From assembly GCA_963698995.1 (NCBI GenBank), contig CAVOTD010000055.1, positions 1 through 64,000 on the forward strand: a DNA stretch of 64,000 nucleotides, given 5' to 3'. The position numbers and the translations under genes were made by a program. Below are positions 20,266-28,062 of the stretch, one piece after another. The DNA comes from AP-15 sp963698995. GTDB taxonomy: Bacteria > Pseudomonadota > Alphaproteobacteria > ATCC43930 > CGMCC-115725. Under the pieces are notes generated by a model, which saw only the letters and a list, made by a program, of their open reading frames with translations, made no database searches and had not been told where the DNA came from. Each line of letters opens with the position of its first letter. Position 1 is the first letter of the stretch.

Positions 20266-20766
20266 ACACTACCCAGGATTACCTCTATTTGCACGCCCTC
20301 TCGGTCGAGATGGCCGAGGCCTTTGCCGAATACCTGCACAAGCGCATCCGCGGCGAATTGGGCTTTGCCGCGGAGGAGGCCAACGCCCCCCAAGGCGATG
20401 CTAGTAGTATGGATCTGACACTTGGTACCAACGCCCCCTTCGTCATGCCCGCGAAAGCGGGCATCCAGGGCGACGAGCATCGTACGCGCGGCCCCTGGAC
20501 CCCCGCTTACGCGGGGGCGACGAAAAGAGAGGCTATGGGAACTATCCGTCTTTTTTCGAACCACTATCGCAAGGCTACCGGGGCAGCCGCTACTTGTTCG
20601 GCTATCTCGCCTGCCCGAACCTCGCCGAGCAGTAGCAGCTGTTGGCATTGCTCAACGCTGACGAGATCGGCATAACCCTTCGGTGAAGGGAGACCAGCTC
20701 GACCCCGAGCAGTCAGCCTCAGCGATTGTCGTCCACCACCCCCAGGCGAACGAGTTCTCGGTGTGA
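20266..20766 (+). pseudogene. Third partial copy of the metH 3' end, split by a repeat
   Basis: The copy starts at about 20266 with 'DYLYLHALSVEMAEAFAEYL' and 'HKRIRGELGFAAEEA', matching metH around 17605-17715. About 165 bases of unrelated DNA with a REP-like repeat interrupt it (about 20402-20568). It then resumes with 'GYRGSRYLFGYLACPNLAEQ', a TAG, and 'LLALLNADEIGITL'. After a further frameshift it ends 'HHPQANEFSV' and TGA at 20764-20766. It is more degraded than the copy at 18345. The downstream deacetylase-like gene starts at a GTG overlapping this stop. Confidence 0.85.
20441..20524. repeat. REP-like double-hairpin repeat inside the third metH copy
   Basis: CGTCATGCCCGCGAAAGCGG opens the unit: a hairpin GCCCGC-GAAA-GCGGGC, then CCAGGG...CCCTGG, then CCCCCGC-TTAC-GCGGGGG and a closing GACG. 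A close relative lies at 23378-23482. The outer GTC/GAC ends pair, giving a cruciform-like unit of about 85-105 bp. Confidence 0.8.
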
Positions 20767-21752
20767 GTTTGAGCCGCGACAAGACAACCGGTGCTGCTGC
20801 CAGGGTCCTCTTGGCGTTCATTGGCCTGCTCATTTCGGCAGCCCCGGCAATTGGCGAGAATACGGCCGATTGGATCACTGGACTACCCCGCGAACCCGTT
20901 CATGTAGAGGCCTGGCCGGGCGGAAAGAAAGTCGCGGTCTGCTTCGTTCTTTATGTCGAAGTGTGGGGTTTTGGGCACGGCCCGAACTTTCGACCGGATA
21001 CGGCGGGGCGTGATCCGGATGTCGTCGACGAGGCGTTCCGTCAATACGCGATAGACTGGGGTATTCCTCGGGTCGGCAGGCTGTTCAAGGAGCAAGGGCT
21101 TCCGTTGAGCGTTGCCTTGAATGCCCTCTTTCCTGAAGAGCACCCGGCGGTCTGGAAGCAGTTTCGTTCTCTGGTCCCGGACGCTCCGATCATCGCCCAC
21201 GGCATCAACAACTCTACCGAACTGCTGCCGCTTGGACGCGGTATCGACGCGCAAAGAGCCTATATTCGCCGGACGCTTGATCTGATCGAGAAGGATACCG
21301 GCATTCGGCCACGGGGGTGGAGCAGCCCGAGCGTATACCCCAATGCCGATACATTCACCGCTACGGCTGCCGAAGGGATTAGCTATTCCCTCGACGCGAT
21401 GGATTCCGACGTCCTTTCTCGGCTTGTCACCAAATCGGGACCGCTGATTTTGATCCCCTATCCGGTCGTCACCGTCGATATGGGGCAGTACCTGGAGCGC
21501 TCGAAGGATCCGGGCGATATGGGTCGGCTGTGGATCGATTATGTAACCGAGCTGGCGAGAGAGGCTGCGGCCTATCCCGATCGGGAGGCAACCATTGTTG
21601 CGATCGGCATCCACCCCTTCGTGGTCGGGACGCCCGCCGGCGCCGCGGCATTGCGCCTTGTTCTCGAAGATTTTAAAAAACAGAAACTTGTTTGGGTGAC
21701 GGATGTCGAAGCCATATTGGCAGCCATCCGCGATAAGCCCAGCCCAGGCTGA
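20763..21752 (+). CDS. Exported polysaccharide-deacetylase-like protein
   Basis: About 329 residues with an N-terminal signal or anchor ('ARVLLAFIGLLISAAPAIG'). The body resembles the carbohydrate-esterase-4/PuuE fold: 'KKVAVCFVLYVEVWGFGHGP', 'WGIPRVGRLFKEQGLPLSVA', 'APIIAHGINNSTELLPL', 'GIRPRGWSSPSVYPNADT' and a last block 'VTDVEAILAAI'. The usual 'DD' metal pair of deacetylases is not obvious (the region reads VLYVEVWG), as in PuuE-type members, so catalysis is uncertain. The GTG start overlaps the stop of the metH remnant; a start further downstream is possible. It lies 25 bases before the CoA ligase gene and may be co-transcribed with it. Confidence 0.75.
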   Translation: MSLSRDKTTGAAARVLLAFIGLLISAAPAIGENTADWITGLPREPVHVEAWPGGKKVAVCFVLYVEVWGFGHGPNFRPDTAGRDPDVVDEAFRQYAIDWGIPRVGRLFKEQGLPLSVALNALFPEEHPAVWKQFRSLVPDAPIIAHGINNSTELLPLGRGIDAQRAYIRRTLDLIEKDTGIRPRGWSSPSVYPNADTFTATAAEGISYSLDAMDSDVLSRLVTKSGPLILIPYPVVTVDMGQYLERSKDPGDMGRLWIDYVTELAREAAAYPDREATIVAIGIHPFVVGTPAGAAALRLVLEDFKKQKLVWVTDVEAILAAIRDKPSPG

Positions 21753-21777
21753 GGCATGCAGGGAGGGAAGAACCACG

Positions 21778-23355
21778 ATGCACGGCGTGTGCAGGTATAA
21801 TGCCGCCGCAGACCTGATCGAGCGCAACCTCGCGGCGGGACGTAGCGCCAAGACCGCCTTCGTCGACGATGGCGGACATTACAGTTATGGCGAGCTCTCC
21901 GAACGGGTGGCCCGGTTCGCCAATTTGATGCACCGGCTTGGTATTCACCCCGAACAGCGTATCCTTTTGTGTCTGCACGATACGATCGATTTCCCGACCG
22001 CTTTTCTCGGCGCGATCAAAGCCGGTGTCGTACCGGTGGCGATCAATACCCAGCTCTCTGCCGGCGAATTCGCCTACATGCTGGCAGACAGCCGGGCCCG
22101 GGCGGTGGTTGTGTCGGCGCCACTGCTGCCGATAATGACCGGGGCGGTGGCGGAGTTGTCCGGTCCGCGGCCGCAGGTGATCGTCTCCGGAAGCGACGAG
22201 GGGGAGCAATCGCTCGCCGGTCTGCTGGCGCGGGCGCCGACCACATCCGATACCGCCTCGACGCATCCGGACGAACCCTGCTTCTGGCTTTACTCCTCGG
22301 GTTCGACCGGCCGGCCGAAGGGCACTGTGCATGTCCATTCGAGCCTGTTGCAGACGGCGGAGCTCTATGCCGTCCCGGTCCTCGGCATCGCCGAGAGCGA
22401 CGTCGTGTTCTCGGCGGCAAAGCTGTTTTTCGCCTATGGGCTCGGCAATTCGCTGACCTTTCCGATGGCGGTCGGCGCGACCAGCTTGCTGACCGCCGAG
22501 CGGCCGACGCCGGCGACGGTCGCGCAAATCCTGCGCCGCCACCGTCCGACGATCTTCTACGGGGTTCCGACGCTCTACAATGCGATGCTCGCCAGTGCCG
22601 AGCTGCCGCGCCGCGAGGAGCTCGCACTGCGCCGCTGCGTTTCAGCCGGCGAGCCGTTGCCGCAGGAGATCGGCCGTCGCTGGTCGGAACGTGTCGGCGT
22701 CGACATCCTCGACGGGATCGGCTCGACCGAGATGCTGCATATCTTTCTCAGCAATCGGCCGGGAGAGGTGCGCTACGGCACCACCGGCAAACCGATCGCC
22801 GGCTACGAGCTCGGGATCGTCGACGAGCACGGAGCGCCGGTTCGGCGCGGCGAGATCGGCGATCTTTTGGTCAGTGGCTCGACCAGCGCCGCCTTCTACT
22901 GGAACAATCGCGAGCGTTGCCGGACGACCTTTATGGGCCGCTGGACCCGCACCGGAGACAAATATTTCGAAGACGATGACGGCTATTACGTCTATTGCGG
23001 CCGCAGCGACGACATGATGAAAGTCAGTGGGATGTATGTCTCACCGGCCGAGGTCGAGGCGGCGCTGATCGCCCATGAGAGTGTGCTCGAGGCCGCTGTC
23101 GTCGGCGCGCCGGACCAGGACGCCCTGATCAAAGCCAAGGCATTTGTCGTCGTCAAGCCAGGGGTCGCTGTGAGCGAGCAGCTGACCGGGTCACTGGAAC
23201 GCCATGCGAGCAGTTTGCTGGCGCCCTTTAAATGCCCGCGCTGGTACGTGTTTCTCGACGACCTGCCAAAGACCGCCACCGGCAAGATCCAGCGCTTTAA
23301 ACTCCGCGAGCAGGCCTCAATCAAGATAAACGCCTCAGAGACCGGCGCGAAATAG
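21778..23355 (+). CDS. Benzoate-CoA ligase family enzyme
   Basis: An intact 525-residue AMP-forming CoA ligase. Motifs: 'LYSSGSTGRPKGTVHVH' (ATP site), 'FFAYGLGNSLTFPMAVGA' (a feature of the benzoate-CoA ligase group), 'GIGSTEMLHIFLSN', 'WTRTGDKYFEDDDGYYVYCG' and the C-terminal 'SGMYVSPAEVEAAL' and 'TATGKIQRFKLR' with the catalytic lysine. It would activate benzoate or a related aromatic acid to its CoA thioester in the cytoplasm. The ATG at 21778 is chosen because GGAGGGAAG lies 8-10 bases upstream; an in-frame start at 21703 would overlap the preceding gene. The tandem amidohydrolases downstream face the other way. Confidence 0.9.
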   Translation: MHGVCRYNAAADLIERNLAAGRSAKTAFVDDGGHYSYGELSERVARFANLMHRLGIHPEQRILLCLHDTIDFPTAFLGAIKAGVVPVAINTQLSAGEFAYMLADSRARAVVVSAPLLPIMTGAVAELSGPRPQVIVSGSDEGEQSLAGLLARAPTTSDTASTHPDEPCFWLYSSGSTGRPKGTVHVHSSLLQTAELYAVPVLGIAESDVVFSAAKLFFAYGLGNSLTFPMAVGATSLLTAERPTPATVAQILRRHRPTIFYGVPTLYNAMLASAELPRREELALRRCVSAGEPLPQEIGRRWSERVGVDILDGIGSTEMLHIFLSNRPGEVRYGTTGKPIAGYELGIVDEHGAPVRRGEIGDLLVSGSTSAAFYWNNRERCRTTFMGRWTRTGDKYFEDDDGYYVYCGRSDDMMKVSGMYVSPAEVEAALIAHESVLEAAVVGAPDQDALIKAKAFVVVKPGVAVSEQLTGSLERHASSLLAPFKCPRWYVFLDDLPKTATGKIQRFKLREQASIKINASETGAK

Positions 23356-23377
23356 TCTTGGATTTGTGATCGTTTGT

Positions 23378-23482
23378 CGTCATTCCCGCGAAAGCGGGAA
23401 TCCAGGGAGCAGGGTTGAAACAGTTGCCCCCTGTTCAAGCCAGGGGCAAGCTCTGGACCCCCGCTTTCGCGGGGGTGACGAC
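23378..23482. repeat. REP-like double-hairpin repeat (second copy)
   Basis: CGTCATTCCCGCGAAAGCGG ... CCCCCGCTTTCGCGGGGGTG ACGAC, with an inner CCAGGG...CTCTGGA part and about 45 bases between the hairpins. It is the same design as 20441-20524. It sits between the convergent CoA ligase and amidohydrolase genes, where such elements commonly accumulate and may act as a bidirectional terminator. Confidence 0.85.
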
Positions 23483-23500
23483 AATTATCGAGTCAAGCAG

Positions 23501-24633
23501 TCAGGTCTGCTTGTAGAAACGGTTCGCGTTGTCCCAGAACAGCTTGCGCCGCTGGTCGGGGCTAATGCTCGACCAAGCGAGGATATTGTCGATCGAATTC
23601 CGGGAACTGGCATTCCGAATGCGGGTAGTCGGAGGCGTACATCAGCACCTCGTCACCGAGATATTGGGTGACGGTGTTGAACATGTCCTCGCCTTCCTGG
23701 CGCTCGATGCTGCAGAAGAACCGGCCGCTCGTCAGGTATTCGCTCGGTTTCAGTTTGAGCGGTGCGGTGCCGCCGACATAGACCGCCTGCTCGTCCATGC
23801 GCCGGGCCCAGAACGGCAGCCAGCCGAAGCCGCATTCGAGCACACTCATTCTGAGGCTCGGGTAACGGTCCATGATGCCGGCGCCGATGAAGGAGGCGAC
23901 GAACCGCATCGCGCCCCATGGGTGCGAGGCCAGCCGGCCGAGGAAGATGTTGTCCCAGACATCGCGATAGGCGGGGTAGTAGGGCGGGTTCCAGGTCGAG
24001 CTGTGATGTGCGATCGGCAGATCGTGCTCTTCCGCGGCACGCCAGATCGGCTCGAGGTCCGGGTGATCGGGTGGGATGTCGGTCGGCATCAACGGTTTGA
24101 CCGCCACCGCCCATCGCGAATTCCCCCATTCGCGGATCTCGCGCACGGCTTCCTCGGGAGCACGGGCCGAGGCAACGATCAGGCTCTTCAGCCGGTTCGG
24201 GAACTGCCCGCAGAAATCGGCGATATGGCGATGGTAGGCACGCGCCATTGCGACCTCGAAAGCCGGGTCGTCGAGCCCGACGAAGCTCATAAACGAACCG
24301 GGGATCAGGAAATGGACATCCGTTCCCTCGTCGTCCATGTCCTTGACGCGGTTGGCGGCATCGGCGTCCTGCACCCCGGGGCGCGGCAATTTGCTGCCGC
24401 GCCAGCGCGAACTCGCGTCCCGTGAAACTCTCCCGCGGCGTCGCCTCGCCGAGCACGCGACGATAGAATTTCCTGCCGAAGCTGTAGGAATGCAGACCGT
24501 CGCCGGTGTCATGGCGATAGCGGGCCAGCTCGGCGAGCCGCGGGCGAAAGCTCGGATCGAAATAGCGCTCGAGGACCTCCGCGGAGGGACTGACATGCGT
24601 GTCGGCGTCGTAAACGCGAAAGCCGTTTCTCAT
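23501..24633 (-). CDS. Amidohydrolase (ACMSD-like, amidohydrolase-2), two frameshifts
   Basis: A TIM-barrel metal-dependent hydrolase or decarboxylase. The start 'MRNGFRVYDADTHVSPSAEV' carries the D-x-H metal pair of the family. The core has 'KDMDDEGTDVHFLIPGSF', 'DLPIAHHSSTWNPPYYPAYR', 'HPWGAMRFVASFIGAGIMDR' and 'MYASDYPHSECQFPE' with the catalytic Asp. Frames change at about 24420 (after 'ESFTGREFA') and at about 23595, where removing one T restores 'SIDNILAWSS' and a tail ending 'NANRFYKQT' plus TGA at 23501. It is a close paralogue of the next gene, in tandem, with only 28 bases between them. Substrate unknown; aromatic-acid breakdown is plausible from context. Confidence 0.85.
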
Positions 24634-24661
24634 CGCGGCTCTCCTCGTTGCGTGCGTGGGT

Positions 24662-25813
24662 TCAGGCTTGCTTGAAGAACCGGTTCGCATTCTCAAAGAG
24701 AAGCTTCTTCTTGGTACCCTCTTTGACGCTCGACCAGGCGATGATGTTGTCGACCGATTCGGGGAACTGGCACTCCGAGTGCGGGTAGTCCGAGGCATAC
24801 ATCAGCACGTCGTCACCGAGGAAATGAGTGACGTAATTGAACATGTCCTCCCCTTCGTGGTGCTCGATGCTGCAGAAGAACCGGCCGCTCGCCATGTATT
24901 CGCTCGGCTTCTGCTTGAGGGGGGCGGTGCCGCCGACATAGACGGCCTGCTCATCCATGCGCCTGGCCCAGAACGGCAGCCATCCGAAGCCGCATTCGAG
25001 GACGCCCATGCGCAGGCTCGGATAGCGGTCGAACAACCCGCCGCCGATGAACGACCCGACAAACCGCATCGCGCCCCAGGGATGGGCGGCGAGGCGGCTG
25101 AGGAAGATGTTTTCCCAGAGGTCCTCGTAGCCTGGGTAGTAAGGCGGGTTCCACGTAAAGCTGTGGTTGGCGATCGGCAGATCGTATTCCTGTGCGGCTT
25201 CCCAGATCGGGCTCAAATCGGGATGGTCCGCCGGTAGATCCTTGGCGAGCAGCGGCATCACCGCGACCGCCCATTTCGATTTGCCCCATTCGCGGATCTC
25301 GCGCACGGCTTCCTCGGGAACGCGAGTTGAGGCAACGATCATGCTCTTGAGACGGGTCGGGTGCTGCCCGCAGAAATCCGCCATATGGCGGTGGTAGGCA
25401 CGGATCATACCGATCTCAAGCGCCGGATCGGGCAGGCCGACGGTGCTGAGCCAGGAGGTCGGGATCAGGAAATGGACATCCGTCCCTTCGTCATCCATGT
25501 CCTTGACGCGGTTCTCGGCCTGATCGTCCTGCACGCCCGGCCGCGGCATCTTGCTGCCCATCCATCTCGTCTCGCGGCCGGTGAAGGTCTCGCGTGGCGC
25601 GGACTCACCCAGAACCCGACGGTAGTATTTCGTTCCGACGCGATAATTGTGGAGCCCGTCGACGCCGCCGACTGCTCCCTGGCCGACCGGAAGGCGGTAC
25701 GGCTCCAGCTCGGCGAGGCGCGGCCGGAAGCCCGGGTCGATATAGCGCTCCAGCACCTCTGCGGCAGGGTTGACATGCGTGTCGGAGTCATAAACGCGGA
25801 ACCCGTTTCTCAT
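24662..25813 (-). CDS. Amidohydrolase (ACMSD-like, amidohydrolase-2)
   Basis: An intact 383-residue paralogue of the gene at 23501-24633. It starts 'MRNGFRVYDSDTHVNPAAEV' with the N-terminal D-x-H pair and continues with 'RVKDMDDEGTDVHFLIPTSW', 'YDLPIANHSFTWNPPYYPGY', 'LRMGVLECGFGWLPFWARRM' and 'VLMYASDYPHSECQFPESVD'. Members of this family decarboxylate or hydrolyse ring-derived acids and are cytoplasmic. A strong GGAAGG-type ribosome site precedes the ATG. The pair reads as an operon with this gene first. A more distant member of the same superfamily lies at 58732-59877. Confidence 0.9.
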   Translation of the reverse strand: MRNGFRVYDSDTHVNPAAEVLERYIDPGFRPRLAELEPYRLPVGQGAVGGVDGLHNYRVGTKYYRRVLGESAPRETFTGRETRWMGSKMPRPGVQDDQAENRVKDMDDEGTDVHFLIPTSWLSTVGLPDPALEIGMIRAYHRHMADFCGQHPTRLKSMIVASTRVPEEAVREIREWGKSKWAVAVMPLLAKDLPADHPDLSPIWEAAQEYDLPIANHSFTWNPPYYPGYEDLWENIFLSRLAAHPWGAMRFVGSFIGGGLFDRYPSLRMGVLECGFGWLPFWARRMDEQAVYVGGTAPLKQKPSEYMASGRFFCSIEHHEGEDMFNYVTHFLGDDVLMYASDYPHSECQFPESVDNIIAWSSVKEGTKKKLLFENANRFFKQA

Positions 25814-26069
25814 GCTGCCTTCCTCCGTTCGGTTGTCCGCCAGGCTGGTTTTCGCGTCCGATCGACCGCATCGCGCGATCGGCGAAAGGACGCGCAGCCT
25901 CCTTTAGTCATGATAAGATCGACAAAGGCGTTTGTCGCGGAGGAATGTGCCTGCGATCGGCTGCTGAAAGATAGCGCCGCGCGATTTCTCCCGGGGCATA
26001 GCGGGCGAATAGAAACATCTATCAGGCCGAGGGCAGAGGCCCGCGCTTGTCAAAACCGGTTGGTAGTGC

Positions 26070-26189
26070 GTGAGCCTCCTTGAACTGTCCGCAGCCATTG
26101 AGGCAATCCTGCGCATTCGGGAGAGCATGGCCGCGGGCCAAAAGGTAATGGATTACGGCCTTTACATCCATCAGAAGATCGTCAATTAG
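26070..26189 (+). CDS. Possible 39-codon ORF
   Basis: GTG start, then 'LLELSAAIEAILRIRESMAA' and 'GQKVMDYGLYIHQKIVN', ending in TAG. The composition is unlike chance frames here and suggests an amphipathic helix, but there is no strong ribosome site. It could be a remnant of a longer gene. Confidence 0.25.
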   Translation: MSLLELSAAIEAILRIRESMAAGQKVMDYGLYIHQKIVN

Positions 26190-26506
26190 TACGCCGCCGT
26201 ACAATTAGTCCACCGAAGCGGTGGATAATTCTGTGGAAAAACTATGGGCGGTCACCCGAAGTGTGGAGAGTTGTTCAAGCTTCGGGTCATTGCCTATATT
26301 TTAATCAAAATAAGTGCCTGATCTTGTTTGCCTTTCCTCTTAAATGGTTAATTCGCTGTGAGTGGACGAGTGGAAGGGTTGTATCAAATTGATACATAAT
26401 GTGTCGCGTGAGCTGTGTACAATTTAGCTGCCTCCGGGAACGCTTTTAGCAGAGTTTTTTTCGGTAAATGTGCGGAACCGTACGGTTTAGGCTCCGTTCG
26501 TAGGTC
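26190..26506. other. AT-rich intergenic region
   Basis: Markedly more AT-rich than its surroundings, with no supported ORF. It contains a 15-base palindrome at 26381-26395 and a T-run near 26454-26460. It probably holds the promoter of the small gene at 26507. Confidence 0.5.
26381..26395. promoter_or_regulatory. Palindrome GTATCAA-A-TTGATAC
   Basis: A perfect 7-bp inverted repeat around one base in the AT-rich region upstream of 26507. The half-sites TTGAT/ATCAA are those of Fnr/Crp boxes but in the opposite order, so it is not a canonical Fnr box. A Crp/Fnr-type gene lies just downstream on the other strand, so an operator is possible. Confidence 0.4.
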
Positions 26507-26713
26507 ATGGATGATCCCAGCACGCTACGCAAAAAGGCGACCCGATATTTCGCGAAGGCGGCATGCTCTCCGACTGCCGACGAGGCGGAAAAGCTGAACG
26601 GGGTCGCGCGCCAGCTGGAACTTTGGGCCGATGATCTCGAAGAGATGCTAAGCCGCCGGAGCAGGAGTACCAAATCTCGCGATGAAGCCGGTGCGAAGCG
26701 ATCAGAAAACTGA
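26507..26713 (+). CDS. Small unknown soluble protein
   Basis: 68 residues: 'MDDPSTLRKKATRYFAKAAC', 'SPTADEAEKLNGVARQLELW' and a basic tail. Helical throughout, with heptad-like spacing. Short proteins of this shape are widespread in Hyphomicrobiales and are not characterised. It ends 2 bases before the convergent Crp/Fnr gene's stop. Confidence 0.55.
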   Translation: MDDPSTLRKKATRYFAKAACSPTADEAEKLNGVARQLELWADDLEEMLSRRSRSTKSRDEAGAKRSEN

Positions 26714-26714
26714 G

Positions 26715-27419
26715 CTATGAGAGCAGGCGCTCGTACTCGTTCCTGACGGTTCGGTAGCATTCACAGGAGGCTGCCTCCAAGCCCGGGCGGTCGACGATGT
26801 TTACGCGGCCGTGAGTGTTGCGGATCAAACCGGCGGCCTTCAGCGTCCCGACCGCGACCGTGACGCCGGCCCGCCGCACCCCAAGCATCAACGAAAGAAA
26901 TTCATGGCTGAGCGGCAGCTGGTCGCTGCGTCGCGCGATCGTGGGCCGTCAGCAACCAGCGAGCCAGGCGTTCCGATAGCGTGTGCCGCCCATTGCATGC
27001 CGCCGTTAACGAGACCTGAATGTGGAGTGCCTGGGCGTAGCGAAGCAGCAGTCGCGAACAGGGCGGTGCGGCGGCTCACTTCCGTCCCGAAATGCGCTTG
27101 CGTGCATCCGCAAGGCAGATCCTGGCATCTGAACCATCGCTTCGAGGGGGGAGCTATCCGCACCGAGCAGAATGGGCACTCCGACCAATCCTTCGCTGCC
27201 GATCATCCCGACCTCGATCATCGCCCCGTTATCCAGAGGCTGGACGAGCGACACCATCCCGTCCTGGACGAAATGGACATAATCTATCGGTGCATTTGGC
27301 TCTGAGAGCGTCTGTTTGTGCGGGAGCGGGACAGCCTCGAGGTGCGCCCTGAGCGGCTCGAGATCCCCTGGGGACAATGCACCGAGCAGCCGATTTGAGA
27401 TCGAAATTGCGGAAGGCAT
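26715..27419 (-). CDS. Crp/Fnr family transcriptional regulator, frameshifted
   Basis: The N-terminal cyclic-nucleotide-type beta barrel is clear: 'LLGALSPGDLEPLRAHLEAV', 'DYVHFVQDGMVSLVQPLDNG' and 'EVGMIGSEGLVGVPILLG'. At about 27100 and 27060 the frame changes; the long helix continues as 'LLRYAQALHIQVSLTAACNG'. At about 26940 it changes again into the winged helix 'LMLGVRRAGVTVAVGTLK' and 'AAGLIRNTHGRVNIVDRPGL'. No Fnr-type N-terminal cysteine cluster is seen. Repaired length is about 234 residues, normal for the family. The 'RRAGVTVA' recognition helix is a common variant in alphaproteobacterial regulators of unknown ligand. Confidence 0.82.
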
Positions 27420-27645
27420 GTGCTCCTCCGAGGAATTCGGGCAAGAGCACGAGGATCTCTTAGCCGTCCGCGCCCAATGGGCTGTGGCGGACGATACCTG
27501 CGATATGGGAGGCGATTTCTCCGATTACAGACGCCGCGGTGTCCAATTTTTAATGAAGGAACGCTCTTTCGTACGCTTACGTACGGATTCGACAGTGGTT
27601 CTTTTATATTTTTTTTCGGTAGACCACCATCAAGGAACTGGCCCA

Positions 27646-27950
27646 ATGATGGTTGTACAAGTTCAAAAGCCGGCGAACATGACGCTGGCTGTGTGGTTTA
27701 CCGAGCTGCGGTCGTGGCTAGATAAAAACCATTGTGAACCGATGATAAGCACGCTCGTTTGTTTGCCTCCAATTTCACGAGTTATGGACCCTCAATTCGG
27801 CGCACAATAGGTACCGAACGACTCGATTTCTTGCGCCGCGAGAGCGGAGAGAAGCCATATTCCGATGAACGGCTGTCCTCCTTGATCGAGGAAAGGGATT
27901 CCGAGCCTGCGAGCTTGTTCGAACTGAACCCAAGCGGCATGGCGCGATGA
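27646..27950 (+). CDS. Small unknown protein, frameshifted near 27760
   Basis: The N-terminal half 'MMVVQVQKPANMTLAVWFTE' and 'LRSWLDKNHCEP' is followed, in another frame, by 'FASNFTSYGPSIRRTIGTER' and a Glu-rich tail ending in TGA at 27950. Together they give about 100 residues of a small soluble protein type with the 'W-F-x-E-L-R-x-W-L-D-x-x-x-C' start and 'F-x-x-Y-x-P-S-I-R-R' end that recurs in alphaproteobacteria. No function known. A T-rich stretch at 27600-27618 precedes it. Confidence 0.5.
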
Positions 27951-28062
27951 CTGCCACTCCTCGCCCAATCGACACTCGGCCGCACCGCTGGTTGACTACC
28001 ACGGCAGTCAATCCCGGTTGGGAAGCAGCAAATGAGACCGGCCAAGCTTGGGCCGTTCAAGA

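Noticed and set aside
26022..26204. 60-codon minus-strand frame upstream of 26204
   Set aside because: No ribosome site or family pattern. The opposite strand has a slightly better small ORF at 26070, itself weak.
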